From contig JAOCPU010000022.1 in NCBI GenBank assembly GCA_035772785.1, forward strand, positions 434,001 through 498,000: DNA of 64,000 nucleotides. The letters are read 5' to 3'. The position numbers were made by a program, and so were the translations under genes. The notes under the pieces were generated by a model. It saw only the letters and a program-made list of their open reading frames with translations, did not search any database and was not told the origin of the DNA. Of this stretch, positions 44,944 through 57,099 are shown piece by piece. The DNA comes from Phlebiopsis flavidoalba. Lineage: Eukaryota; Basidiomycota; Agaricomycetes; Polyporales; Phanerochaetaceae. Every line of letters starts with the position of its first letter. Within the stretch, counting starts at the first letter, position 1.

Positions 44944-45564
44944 TCAATTGAGAGTGCAGCATGCCAGGAGCTCGAACTCCGCATCGTGGCAACCACTCTC
45001 GCTATGAGCATAGCAGCTGTAGCTGCGTCCTTGAGTATCGACGGCCCGCAATGGGTCTACAAAACGAGGTCTGCCTCAGTACAACGCGCACGGTGAGTGT
45101 ATGTATCAGAATACACACTGATGATTGCTGTCACAGGTGACGCTCGCGCCGTGGAAGTATCCGCCCTTGCACATTTGATTATGGTCCTGGGTGAGCCCGT
45201 TCTGCGCAATAATTGTGCAGTCGTTGGCCATGAGGTACCCGGAATATTCGGTGTGAAGGCACCTCCGGGACCGGTGAACTATAGGCGACGGTCAGCCAAG
45301 GGGGTCTTTGTTCCCGAAATCACAAAACTCACCATAGATACCTGTAAAGAGCGATGAGAAAGTTGTTGATGACATAAACACACTCGGACTGTATGCTTAC
45401 CCATTCACGCCAACAGCTAAGATTTTGAACAATCAGCATTGGATTCCGTTGAAGAAGCCAAGCACACACGTACCCATTTGACCACTAGGACAGATGGCAA
45501 CAACCGGTTTCACGACCGCGAAAGCGACCACAGCGAGAGCAGCAACAAAGGTCTTCGAGATCAT
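44944..45564 (-). CDS. Small cysteine-rich secreted protein (unrecognised)
   Basis: Starts MISKTFVAALAVVAFAVVKP followed by VVAICPSGQ, a clear signal peptide and a first Cys. Short introns with GT-AG ends follow (GTACGTGTGTGC...ATCTTAG, GTAAGCATAC...TTTACAG, GTGAGTTTTGTG...CCTATAG), leading to FTGPGGAFT, then NDCTIIAQNGLTQDHNQMCK and GGYFHGASVTCDSN. A last intron ends TTTTGTAG and the final exon reads DTQGRSYSCYAHSESGCHDA with ELLACCTLN and TGA at 44946-44944. About eight cysteines in roughly 110-120 mature residues suggest disulfide-stabilised export, like small secreted proteins of mushrooms. One frame change occurs near 45245. No family recognised. Confidence 0.6.
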
Positions 45565-48500
45565 TTTCTGGAGCTTGAGAGTGTCGATGTATGAGGAGAG
45601 ACTGAAGACGAATGTGTCGACTTTGGTCCAAAATGCCAGACAGATGCACGCCTTTTAAAGCATCTTGAGCACCCGGCATGTTGCGGAATATCTATCGGGA
45701 GAGAATGGCCCAAATCATCGAGATATTCCGTCCGGGAATTGTGATCATTCACGAGTATGGAACAAGCGACGTCGGTACTGCGACTCGGAGGCCATGAATG
45801 GGTTTTGTGAGTATATCTCGAGCATACAAGCGAACGAGACTGCGCCAGATCCTCATCAGTGTATGCTTCGTTTTGCTTGGCATGGGCCCACTCACCGTAT
45901 GTTCACCTTTGACGGTCGGTGTTCCTGAAGCCGAATGCGAGTCGGATCGTAATATTCCACTTTTCATGACATGGCATCTCGGATTGTGAGTTTCAATAGC
46001 CCCTCACATGAAGAAATCCAGACGTTAATTTCCCGCTCAATACAAACCATTGCAGATAAGTCGAGACCACCAAGCAGCGCATATTGTCATATGGGTGGTC
46101 ACGACGGACGTCGGCAAACGTCGGCTGATGTGACCATACTCCGAGTCGGCTGACGGTGAGCCTAGGGCCGTCTCATTATTCACCGACGACGACAAAGAGA
46201 CTCTTTGTCGGAGGGAAGATGTTTGACGCACTTGATCTAACGATGGATGCTTGAACAATCTAGAACATCAAAAGAATTCGCAACGTCAGTGTTCTCAGGT
46301 ATACCAGGTAGAAACTGTTCTTGAAGATAGGCCACGGTAGTCCATGCTTTGAAAGCAGAAGCCTGTATTTGTTACCGAGACCTCTCCAACAAAGTATATG
46401 AAGTGATATTTAATAATCTAGATTACCCTATCATCATCACGTACGGATTCGAAGGCATACGTTGTACTTACCTCCTTGAGCTTGGACCCCAATTAGTCCC
46501 AATCGGGTGCCGATTTTCACGAGTAGTTGCCCCCCTCTCAATATTTTATCCATTGTCCTCTACCTATAGTCTAGCGTAATGTCAGTAAATTGGCTGAGGA
46601 AAGTACAGGACAATACTCACTGCACTTCCCCTTCCCACCTCAAACGGGTGTTGCAGGTGTGTACACAGTTTCCATACAGTTCTGTACAGCTATGGCTCCA
46701 CGTGTGTGTATCTCCAAGTGGGAGCTTCGACGAAAAAGCGATAAAGAGCTGGAGAGGGTGTTCATGACTTCTTGGTGAATATGTCAGAATATTTCAGCGC
46801 ATATATATACGCAAAACATAGCAACGGTGGAGCGCACGTAGATTAGACTCAACCAATGGATCACTGCGCTGGGGGAATATGACAATACGCCACAGATAGT
46901 ATCCGCGAGAAGCCCAACGTCGCACCATTGCAAGATAGCAATAGCGCCACAATTTTCGCGTCCGGGGGATAGCATTGATTTGTGCGCGTTGTTTAAGAAC
47001 ACAATAAAGGAATTTGGCCAGCCATGTCGATCGATCCTACATGCTCTGGACACTTGATAATTATGATCCAGAAAATGGAGCCTCTACAACTCCTCCGCTT
47101 GGCCAGCAGACCGCTTCACCTAGCTCTGAGCGAACTCAGCGCCATTATAGTTAACAGGGTGTACCTAAATGTAAAACTAGCTCATTAAGCAAACCACATC
47201 GCACATCGCGTATTTGCATTATGGGGGGGGGGCCACCTATTTATCTCACCAGTGATGGTCCTGGGCACCGTTCGAGTTTGGTAGCAGAAAACCGTTTAAC
47301 ACGGCAGCCTTTTTTTCCCAGCACGGCTGCTGTGGACTCCGACCTTGCGCTTCATTCCGTATGGCACCAGTCGCGCAGGGGTGGGGCTGTTTTTTGGGGG
47401 TGGGGGGGCGTTCCGCGATAGTGTCACTTCTTACCGGTCGTCACTCGAGGTTGAGTGTCATCTGTTCAGTTACCAATCCTAAGATTGTAAGCGCACATTT
47501 ATCAGAGATTGCGGCGGCATTAACCGTATGAAGGATTTGGTGCGCCTCGCATTTTTTTTTTTTCCCGAGCTTGTGCAAATTTCCTAATGTAGCGTTTTCA
47601 CGCACGCCTAGACACGTAGATGTAAGTACACGCGGACCCACTGCGCTCGAGATAGCGCGTCGATGCTACAGGCTCAGGTCGGTGGAAGACCATGTCCTAT
47701 GGCTTCAGGGTTGAAGCGTGATTTTATGCCACCTAGGGGGCATCCTTGGCTGCAGGAGCGTGAAGTTGGATTGTTTAGTTCAGTTGATGTGTGTTTTTTT
47801 TTTTTCTGACGCCAATCTTCTTGCGGATTCCGGGGCACGGTCGAGAAACCGCGCTTGATCTTTCTATTTAGGGGCGGCCAAGTGGTTAGTCACATTTGAC
47901 GGAGTTCGTGTACGTAGGGAATCACGTCCTTACTTCGTGATGTGGTAGCACAGTTGGAGCTGCTAAGCTCCTCTTGAGAGCTAATAGCCCATCAGTCATC
48001 AGTTCAATACCAAATTTTGGTGCAGCATAAAGCGTAGGGGTGCAATGACCAAGGCTGATGTGATTGTGCATAAGGAGTGTATCCTACAAATGTTGAAGTT
48101 ACAGCAGACGTTCTGATTGGGACTACACGCAGACTCCATCTAGAAGCGAAGAAGGGCTCGTTGTACCGAGCTGAGTTGCAGTAACGTTAATAGCCGCTGT
48201 TGCAGTTGTAAGTGCTGTTCGCCGAGGTCTCGTAGCATGGATTTCCTTTTAGCCATTTATCTGCTAGCATGTGAGAAAGCTACATGTGCAATCTTGAAAC
48301 ATGGTTCCCTCTACGCTAGATATTTTTTTTTGTTTCGAGAAACATATAACGCCTTTCTTCAATGTATACTACACGAAAACTTCTGGTTGTTTAAGGATGT
48401 CATCAGTGTTGAGGACTTTTTCGATTGCAAGAGGACAAGGTTCATCCTTACCTGACAGTCGCTGATATGGACCACAGACTTTGTATTGACAGACCATGTT

Positions 48501-49417
48501 ATTAGTACGTAAGGATAAGCCATAGTCTTCCAGTCGGTACAACCGTTGCCTTGAGAGTGTTGTTAAGTCACGTGGTGGGGCCATCGCCTTGTGAGAAAGA
48601 GTTCGGACCTATCATCGCAGACGCAAGTTTGATGCGGAAGTGAGCCCAGCTTCGAGAAGCACTAGAATTCTGGTCGTATACAGCAGAAGCGAAAACCTGG
48701 AATGTAACGGCCCTGTTGTTACGCAATGTCGAGTATTGTTCGGGTTTTTGATGAGAAGCGCATGCATACGTTACACGCATAGGATTCACCGGCCATGTGG
48801 AAAGGGCGACCCTTGAAGCTGTTGAAATGCTCAAAGAAGATGGCCACAAAGGCAGCAATGTCCTTGGCACCCTCTTCAGTCCTGCTCTATTGTTGTGTTC
48901 AGCGAAGGTGGCATATGGAAGACATGAAGAGAGGACGTACCACGTACCTCCCCATGGTCCGCATAAGAGAACTGCCGACCGCCAATGGGCTGGCCCCTGG
49001 TCATGAAGAAGACGTTCGCCTTCTCATTCCAAGAGTGCGGGTTGAAAGTCCACATTATTCACGTCGTTGACTCTGCAAGGTCCTGCAAGCGGTTTAGAAT
49101 AGGATCGAATAGCCGGGGCCACCTAGGGGGGGACGATCTTGTTACGCACAAGTTCCCATGAAAAGTCCCATGGTGACGAAGAACATCCCGGCCCTCCCAT
49201 TGGTCCAGAAGATGACGTGGTCGGTTGTTCTGGGATTTGCTTCGGCTCTCGAACCCCCGAAAGTAGAAAGAACAAAATTGCCCTAGCCTCGATGGCGATG
49301 TACCCAGTGTAAATGCGCCTGAAGGAGTTAACCCCGCTCCAAGCCGAACCCGATCGTTTCAGTTTTATCAAAAACAAAGGGGTCCTCACTTCACATGTTT
49401 AAACCGATCGCCGAAGT
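45565..49417. other. Long stretch without a recognisable gene
   Basis: Only short frames. A few hints of old coding sequence: LRFAWHGPTHRMF after a possible intron near 45860; ENCGAIAILQWCDVGLL on the minus strand near 46940; and ERATLEAVEMLKEDGHKGSN on the plus strand near 48800. None can be assigned. G runs occur at 47223-47231 and 47394-47408. A 19-base match to the GMC gene lies at 47741-47759. Confidence 0.35.
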
Positions 49418-49819
49418 TCAGACTTCTGGATGCGTACATAATATCTCGGGAAGAACGGCGATGAGCAAGGGTGGTGAACTCCGATGGTTTCGACAAGAGG
49501 CCTCAAGGTCTTCCATTAGGGGATCATCAAACAAGACCGGCATCATAGTACGGCAAACGACGTTTTGCCGCCAATCGACAAAAGGGTTGCTGCGGGCGTA
49601 GTCAACCACGACGGAAGAGGACCCCAGCGGAAGCACCCCACTACGGAGGGACAAAGGTTCCCCTGAGAGAGGGATGAGAACATGGGCGTGGTCTCCTGAG
49701 CCAAGCGCGGGTGGTTCCTGAACCGCCGGCGGCACGACTTTTAAGAGCGGCCCCCACCCCGGGGGGCCGGCGCTGTGCTGAACGTTGCTCACGATCCGTT
49801 TATCGTGAGTCGGCAGCAT
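49418..49819 (-). CDS. Unrecognised open frame
   Basis: 133 codons, natural-looking composition: PLLKVVPPAVQEPPALGSGD, GSSSVVVDYARSNPFVDWRQ, NVVCRTMMPVLFDDPLMEDL. Possibly an exon of a longer minus-strand gene continuing below 49418. No domain known to me. Confidence 0.3.
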   Translation of the reverse strand: MLPTHDKRIVSNVQHSAGPPGWGPLLKVVPPAVQEPPALGSGDHAHVLIPLSGEPLSLRSGVLPLGSSSVVVDYARSNPFVDWRQNVVCRTMMPVLFDDPLMEDLEASCRNHRSSPPLLIAVLPEILCTHPEV

Positions 49820-50702
49820 GCTGCACGACTGCGGCTGCGGCGGGTACCACTATGCTTTACGTGCTTGCAAAGAGCGGCTGAGACTCGGTCGTCACAGCAG
49901 GGTCAGGCGGTATGGATTGAATAGAGGTGATGGGCGATGCCTGTCGTTTGGATTAAAAATGCGAGACAGATTCGGTCGGGGAGGCGTGGGAATGTAGGGA
50001 TCATGGTCATTTGAGCCCCCGCAGCTCTCTTGGACCGTCCACGGTGCGTGGTGGTGACCGGTCTTTCTGTTCGTCCTCCCACCATCTTGTCCATCCACCA
50101 GTCTTTAGCCTTTCCAGTTTTCGACTTTCTTCAGACTAACGAAGCTCAGCCCGCTACCTTGCATGTTCATTTAACTCATACATTGCACCCTGATTTCGCG
50201 AGAAACTCAAGAATTATCTAAAACACTGGCATTTGCCTGCTGTTTCAAGCTCTCAGCTTGCAGCGTGGACGTTTTCGAGCTCTGAAAGCTCAAAAGCGCT
50301 GCGAAATCCCAGGCACCATGTTCACGGTATGGTTTGAGTTTGCCCATTTTGTGTCAATACCCCATTGAATACTTGGAGCGCTGAGAACATACTTCTCAAG
50401 TAGGAAGAGATCGCATCACGATTCTCCTCTCGAATCCAATGATGATTTTTCAAACATGATGCTGAAGGCTAGTGCACAACCGGTGTGTTTCCATGAGCAA
50501 CACACGGTGCGACGCCATGGGACTTCGTCCTAATTGACATTCACATCTCGTAACATCTCAACGAACTCACACTGCCCCCACAACCTTAATGCAACCTTAT
50601 ATTTAACTTTCAGGGAGTCAAAGTCTGCGGCCATCGAACTTCTCTCTCCTCCGCTGCCTGGTGCTGCGTTGTACATCAACAACTCTCACCAGGCGACCGC
50701 TC
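49820..50702. other. Intergenic region upstream of the membrane protein pair
   Basis: Short frames only. An inverted pair AGCTCTCAGCTTG/GAGCTCTGAAAGCTC around 50250-50290 could fold into a hairpin. Likely contains the promoter of the next gene. Confidence 0.3.
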
Positions 50703-51764
50703 ATGTCTGGCTCAGACACATTCGTCGACGACCGGGATCCTAGCATCAGCTTACTCGGGCTCTGTGTTATGGGACACAGGGGCGGTGTCGCCACCAGGGC
50801 GAGTTTGACGGTAAGTTCAAATTCGCAGCCTTGTCATTTCGACACCGCCTCATGGACCGTTCACACAGAACATCAACCAAACGGCACAAAACAACGCATC
50901 GTCTCTTACCTTTCCACTTCACGGGTATGTTATCCTCGCTCGCCCGCAAGCTTCAATTAACACTCGCGCGCCCATTCAGGTTCTCAAATATCCGTCTTCG
51001 GTAGCGTTATTCGCCAACCCCTTCAGGACGGCCAGCGCCACTCACTGAGGCCTATATCACATCGACGAGCAACCTACCTTACATATCACACTACTCTCCC
51101 GTTCACCCAGTCTACGCTCTTCAAGTTCGAGCATTACCGCTCGCCGGTGGCTCGTCAGCGGGCCAACATGTTCTGCAAGTCGCGCCCGGTGCAGCTCGAA
51201 GCGAACTACGCCGTTGATTACATGCAGGTGACACCTGGCGGCATTCCTGCAAACCTCGTCATCTTTCATCCTCAGCAAGATCAGCAGCAGCGCGGGAAAG
51301 CACGGCTGTGTCGTTGTCATCTACACCGCCCTCCGGCCAACCTACCACATCATCCACCTCACCTTCTCAATCGACCACAAACGTGCCCATTCCCGCCCCA
51401 GAACTTGATTCTGGGACACATCACGGACCCTCAGTTGGGACCCTTGTCCCCGCCATCGTTGTCCCACTCTGCCTCCTCGCTCTCGCTATCGCCTTGTTCC
51501 TCCTTTACCGGCGCCGGCGTCAACAACGCACGCAGCGCAAAGCTGCAACTGCGCCTTACAACGTTCCACGACGCGGGGCGCAGCGTTTTCTCCATGGAGC
51601 CCCCGGGACGCGTCCTTCCCGCTCGCAATCCCGGAGAAGAGGAGAAAGGTCCTGTTGCTGCGTGCGGGCGGAAGTGGGAAGAGGCGCCTCGGACGGAATA
51701 TGAGATTGGGTCTGAGGTGGGGTTTAGAGGGGGTTGGGGTGCGCCGCCGTCGTATGCGAGCTGA
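50703..51764 (+). CDS. Single-pass membrane protein, paralogue 1
   Basis: Begins MSGSDTFVDDRDPSISLLGL. Introns and a frame change follow, then an extracellular beta-rich part (FKFEHYRSPV read across frames; QLEANYAVDYMQV), a Ser/Thr/Pro linker (PPSGQPTTSSTSPSQSTTN) and one transmembrane helix, LVPAIVVPLCLLALAIALFL, with a basic stop-transfer RRRRQQRTQRK. The cytoplasmic tail contains APYNVPRRGAQRF and ends APPSYAS at 51764. The layout resembles basidiomycete membrane proteins with a galactose-binding-like ectodomain; that is inference. PPSY could be a short adaptor motif (PPxY-like). A tandem paralogue follows at 52305. Confidence 0.6.
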
Positions 51765-52304
51765 TGTGCGGCCTTTCCCTGTGGGCGGGACAAGTGTTGA
51801 CATTACGGATACTTGCGCGTTTCTAGATCCTGAAGCTGGGCCGTATCATAGAGGTCAAAACTCTATTTCGCGTCGGATATGCATCGCTTTTGAAGTTCGA
51901 ATTCTTCAATGCGCATGTGCGCGAACAATATTGGTCACCACGTTCAACAAAATGCCCGCGATGACCGAACGATTTGGAAGCGTTCACTGACATGGACGCC
52001 CGTACAGTATATTTTGCGACTCTACAAACTGGGCATACTATTCCCGCAAGCGAATTTCGTGCAATCCTCGCATCCAGTGTTTGATGTTCTAGATGATGCT
52101 TTGAGGTCAGTGCCTAGTCATGGGATCTATGTGCATCTTGAACTTTGTCACGACTGTTGACGATATCTAGCAACTCACACCGCCCTTCCAGGCCGCGCGC
52201 GACCCGATATAATCCCCAGAGATGCACAGATCGCAACAATGAAAATCTCTCTCTCCCCCGCTACTAGGTGCCGCACTGAACATTGAAGCATCCGGGTGTC
52301 GCTC
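51765..52304. other. Intergenic region between the two paralogues
   Basis: About 540 bases without a supported gene. The end resembles the DNA just before paralogue 1 (TCTCTCTCC.CCGCT.C..GGTGC), so the upstream region was duplicated too. Confidence 0.4.
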
Positions 52305-53512
52305 ATGTCAGGCTCGGACATATTCGTCGACGACCGAGACCCTAGCATTGTCTATTCAGGCCCATGGACGCAGACCAGCGATCCCCAACGAGTTTGACGG
52401 GTAAGCTATTCGTGCTTTGCAGCTCAACGAGAGTTCTAACTCATGCACAGAAACATCGACAACGGCACAGAGCAATACCACTTCGTCGCTGACTTTCACC
52501 TTCACTGGTAAGCTGTCCCCGCACACCCCCAAACATGGGCATTATGAATCTTACCTTTTTTTTTCACTCAGGCTCCCAAGTCTCCGTCTTCTGCACCGTT
52601 CCGGCCATTCCTGACGATGGCCAGCGCACAGACGCCGTCTACATTTATGGACGACCTGCAAAAGCCTGGAGCTGAGCTCCCCGATCCCTCAGTGGGACGA
52701 TTTACAAGTTCGAGCACTACCGCTCACCCGTGCTCCCTGCCGGCCAGCATACACTTCGCATCACGCCCATACAGTCGGGCCACAATACTATATTGTCGAC
52801 TATATGCAGGTCACACCCCGGTGGCGTACCCGCGTCTTCGTCGTTGTCTTCAAGCGGCGGTAGCAGCAGTCGTAGCAGCAGCAGCACTAGTGCTGCTAGA
52901 GGAGAGCGCATCGCAGAGCCCTGGCGGGCCATCATCCTTTTCCTTTTGCCGCGCCTACCCAACACACCGAGCCTCCGCCTGCCTTCTCAAGCTCCCTGGC
53001 GGCACCTGCCTCTTCGGACACCCCACCACCGCCGCCTCTTCAGACACCCCACCACCACCTGCCTCTTCGGGCACCTCACCACCTACGACCTTCACTGCCG
53101 CCGCAAACAGCCGAGGCTACACACCCCAGCGGGCACTCGATCGGGACACTCATACCTGCGATCTTAGTTCCACTTTGCTTGCTCGCTCTCGCTTTGGCCC
53201 CCTCTACCTCTTCTTACCGTCGCCGGCGCCGCCAACACCACCCGGGGACGCACGGCGCCATACAACGTCTCTCGGCGTGGCACACAGCGGTTTTCTACAG
53301 AGCCCATGGGACGCGTCCTCGCAGCGCGCGAGCAGGGAGAAATCTCGGAGAAGAGCTCGATTGCGGAGAAGAGACGTGTTGCTGCGTGGGCGGAGGCAGG
53401 CGGTGGGGAGGCAGAGGAGGCGACGCAGACGGCACAGACGGAGTCTGAGCCTCCAGGTCTGAGTCTGGGTCTGGAGGGAACTGGGCGCGCCGCGCCATCG
53501 TACGCCACTTGA
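52305..53512 (+). CDS. Single-pass membrane protein, paralogue 2
   Basis: Begins MSGSDIFVDDRDPSIVYSGP. Exon pieces after GT-AG introns: NGTEQYHFVADFTFTG, SQVSVFCTVPAIPDDGQRT then DAVYIYGRPAKAW, and SPVLPAGQHTLRITPIQSGH. These are beta-rich and match the outline of paralogue 1. A Ser/Thr-rich linker leads to TLIPAILVPLCLLALAL, the membrane helix, broken by a shift just after. The frame used at the end (53306-53512) closes SEPPGLSLGLEG...RAAPSYAT. Two or three one-base shifts interrupt it. Likely a surface sensor or adhesion-type protein with a short tail; no function assigned. Confidence 0.6.
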
Positions 53513-54473
53513 TATATTTCTTCATCAAAGAGATTCGAGGCTGTATTTGGGCTTTGCATAGGGTATCCTGCGTTTTTTGGTATTTGCAATCCTGGCTGTA
53601 TGAACAGGGTGTATTTGAGAGTGTGCGTTTTCTAAATCTACGCGCGTCGTGCGTAACTTGTAACAATCATACACGCGATTGGAACACACAACCGTGATGC
53701 TCGAAACTTTCAGCAGGCTGATACACAACTCGCGGATTTACTGGTAAGTGGGAATCTGTATGTATAGTCGCGTCGTTCGTACAGGCCGCCGAGTGCGACT
53801 ATTACTCCACGTATATTCATCCCTGCCCGAGAGGAACGTAGCTTTAGAGTCAAACGTTTAAACCATCACAAGAGTTGATTGGCTACACTAGAGCTTACAC
53901 ACATGTGTAATATACGGGCTATTTAAGATACAACATAGTCTGCAAACGAGTACACCCGAAACCCTGCAAAGACGACCAAAGCAAAAAGAGAGACGTGCAA
54001 AGCGAGCGAAAGCGTCCATATTTAAACTAATAAAATAACGTCCATCCCGCACCCCTCAGACCATTTACCGCTACCGTAGTGCCCCGACGCATTTGAGTAC
54101 GGCCCTGCACCTGCTTGCGGCACGGACAGCCGCGCACTGCCTCCCCAGGGAAATATCCACTGGGTTGTATACATCTGTGGCTGGCCACGGGCGTATCCTC
54201 CTCTTACACTTGCGGGTGCATCTTTTTTTCCCCACTAGGCGTACTACACCTGCTGGCTGCCCAGCAGGCGTATACACCGGCGTGCCCGCATACCCCGCGG
54301 CGCATAATACACGGACGGAATCTGGCTCATGCGCTGCTCCGCATACTCGAGCCCGTCCTGCGCCCATCTTCTCCGCGGCGCCGAGCTCGCCAAACGCGCG
54401 GCCCTCGATATTATAGAACCCGCGCTCCGCCGCGCCGACCCCGCTGTGCACGCGCTGCTCCGCCGCGCAGCGC
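53513..54473. other. Intergenic / 3' region, no gene supported
   Basis: AT-rich at first, then GC-rich from 54240. The long frames on both strands in the GC-rich part (plus 54115-54777, minus 54589-54071) reflect composition, though the C-terminal end of the SLATT-like gene may reach into it. Confidence 0.35.
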
Positions 54474-55677
54474 TCAGCCCGATCCGTACACCCCCGCTGC
54501 TCCGCGACGCCCATCCCCCGCGCTCGAGGCCGCCGTGCACGCGCGTCTCGAGCCCGACGATCCCGCGCCTTCCAGGTCGCGCCTTGCATGCGCTGGCTGG
54601 CGGCTTGCCCTGCGTGCGCGCGAGGTAGCCGCCCGCGTCGCGCACGCCGTCCTTGAGCGTTTCTGTGTGAGGCCCTTGGGCGCGTGCCCGAGCAGCTCCT
54701 CGAACGCGCCGCGCGAAGTGCTGCACCGCGCCGTCGTATTTCTCGCCGGATTTATCCCCGTGGTCGGCGCGAGGTAAGCTGCGAGCTCGCGTTCGAAGTT
54801 TTTGAGTTCTTTGACCATGTTGGACGAGAATTCAGGTTTCGCCGGAGCCTCGCATTTTTAGCGAGGTAAGGACGCGGCGGCGGTGGAGAGGCCGCCGAGG
54901 ATCGAGACGGCAATTGAGGTCTGTCGCGAGAGTTAGAAGGAGGTAAAGGGATCAAATAAATAAAAAGAGTGACGTACTTGTTTTGCCAGTTTGTAGCAGC
55001 TGCGATGCCCGTCGTGAGTGCGCCAAGTACAACTTGTGCGCCAATGGCGCCGTTGAGTGACCCACTTCGTCATCCCCCACCCTACGGTGAGTCAGTTACC
55101 ATCGCATACACTTGACAACATTTACTCACTCATTTTTTTGTACTTAGCCAGCTCGCCTGCTAGGTTATCCTTCGTGGCCTGCAGCAAGCCGTGTCTCCAC
55201 AGTCTTCTCTCCTTCATGACTGCGTTCCCCCGTGTGTTCTACGGTCTCGATCATCGAGCGGGCCTGGGAGGTCCCGTCATCGTGCACGCTCAGACTCGTT
55301 GGCCGCGGCATCGTTGAACCCGTGGGCTCATCGGTCGCTGAGAAGCGCGCCGCTGGGTGGGTGGGAGCTCGCCGCCGGAAGTGGGTAGGGCCCGCCATAT
55401 TGAGGGGCTCTCGTTTTGATTGCGAACAGACGTGTTTCGCGCGGGCACGCCGTGGTTGTGCAGATGATGGAGATGTGGAATCGCGAGACGCTGTGCTGTG
55501 CGACGGATAGTCGGGCGAGATGATAGGTTTCGGCGGTGGAGGCAGGGCGGTGGCGAGGTGAGGTTCGAAGAAAGTTGAGCAGGCGGTGGAGGAGATGGGA
55601 CAGTGTAGCTCGGGCCTGCTACTGGCGCGACGGGATTTTGAGGAAGCAAGCAAAAACTGACGTTGGCGTCGGTGCAA
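54474..55677 (-). CDS. SLATT-like (fungal) two-helix membrane protein
   Basis: Likely a membrane protein of the fungal SLATT group, whose prokaryotic relatives are thought to form pores in conflict systems. Core on the minus strand: TKDNLAGELAKYKKMS (near 55150), then NGAIGAQVVLGALTTGIAAA followed by TNWQNK (TM1, 55060-54975), a GT-AG intron of about 60 nt, SIAVSILGGLSTAAASL (TM2, 54920-54870), a loop MRGSGEPEFSSN, and MVKELKNFERELAAYL, the amphipathic helix after the pair. The N-terminal region is Pro/Ser-rich (55677-55165) with DGTSQARSMIETVEHTG before the core; the true start may lie upstream to about 56029. The C-terminal part is Arg/Ala-rich. Homopolymer shifts occur near 54860 (AAAAA). 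The family call rests on remembered pattern, not a search. Confidence 0.55.
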
Positions 55678-56099
55678 TTACTGAGGTCGACGACCCGCAC
55701 CGTTTGGCGGTGCGGCTGAGCCAGGAATCGACGGCTCTGGGAGTGACAAAGAGCGAACCGGTTCTGGTGAGCTTGTGAAAGTCTGTTCAGACTTTGTAGG
55801 AGTGTTCGCGTCGGCGCGGTGCGAATCCAATGTCAGAGCACCCGTTGCCAGTGCATCGGTTGGCGGAGGAGCGACCGCGCTCTCTGGCAGAGCGGTCCAT
55901 GGTCTTGAGTTGGCTTCTGCTGTTCAGCGTGAGGTGCAACCGAAGTGTCGATGGTTGGTTGTTCGTGGTCCATGGTCGCGTCGGTGATGGGGGTGGAGAG
56001 GAAAAGGTCGGGGCACCAGACTGGGGCATATTTCGCGATTGAGCATTAAATTATATATGTGGCCTTTCCACGCGCAGAATGCTACATTCGAAAGGATGG

Positions 56100-57081
56100 T
56101 CGGAAGCGGTGGTGCGTTGAGGCCAGATCCTTCCATGTCCGCGCCAAAAAAACTACATAGATGTCAGACTGGCTTTCCCACCATGTGCCCAACTAGTCCC
56201 GACTCGCTGATGAGCGCGGGAACGGCCATTGGCTGTCGCGGAGTCCATTTCGGATCGAGGAGTTGATTTTGTCGGTCAATGTGTACCCCGACACACCGCG
56301 CCCAAGTGCCCTGTATCGAGTGTAGGAGTCTAGACCTGCATTAACGCGATACCGCCACAAACGCACTCCACTTGGATTTTTGTGGCCATGTCAGTGTGAA
56401 CCGGTGTTGACTTGTGAAGATTGAACCGTTCGTCTGTGGGACTTTGGAAGCTCTTCGCAAACTGGTGATAGCGATTCAACATTCCCCGCGCCCTGCCATC
56501 CATGTGGGCATCGACTCGTGCGGGAAAAAACCACCTGGGGAGAGGTAGGGGAGAAGTACTGAAGTACCCGCTGAAATCAGATCGCCGACCCAGCCATCTA
56601 AGATTCAGTCGGACGGTGGGAGCGTAACTCCTCCACAAATGAGATCTGTCCCCATTCTGTTGGGTGATACTGAACAAGTGTCATCGCTTGGACATTGTTC
56701 CTGGTCTCGTCCCCATAGTTTCCCCAGGAGTATCATCCGTGGCCCCTTCGGTCTGTGATGAGAACGTCGGCCACATTTTAAAGCCTACGCATTTCGAATG
56801 CATTTCCACATCGAATTGACCGGGCCGCCCCGTGAATAGGCCGCACAATGAGGATCCTCCTTTTGGCAGTGACCTGAGAGTTTGGAACCGCATCGCTCTT
56901 CTCATCTTCCCCGGTTCCGAACGATCCCCCGAGGTTGGCGGCGCTGACTGAGGTTGTTCTGTCGCCGCGAGCACAAAGTCGAGCCAGCTTCTCGAGGATG
57001 TCCACGGGTCTCCGGAGATGAACTGGATGAAGCGTCCGCAATCTGTTGCCACACATGCTTTTGCTCAGCGCTGATGAGTCC
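56100..57081 (-). CDS. Unrecognised protein on the minus strand
   Basis: Overlapping frames give MDSSALSKSMCGN and RLRTLHPVHLRRPVDILEKL, then ARLCARGDRTTSVSAANLGG (57080-56930), and further down FSTSPLPLPRWFFPARVDAH and MDGRARGMLNRYHQFAKSFQ (56560-56440), plus QVECVCGGIALMQV. Composition is that of a protein rather than chance, but exon order is unclear and no domain is recognised. Lies head to head with the DUF2235-WD40 gene, 1.7 kb away. Confidence 0.35.
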
Positions 57082-57099
57082 ATCGTCTTCCGGGCGCGC

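Noticed and set aside
53053..53343. Minus-strand ORF crossing or abutting Pro-rich frames in paralogue 2
   Set aside because: The plus-strand reading has signal from paralogue 1, a membrane helix and a conserved end; antisense frames have none.
54071..54777. Long open frames on both strands in 54.1-54.8 kb (172 and 220 codons)
   Set aside because: High GC with few stops gives long frames in all phases; the composition (Ala/Arg/Pro) is that of shadow frames and no domain is visible.
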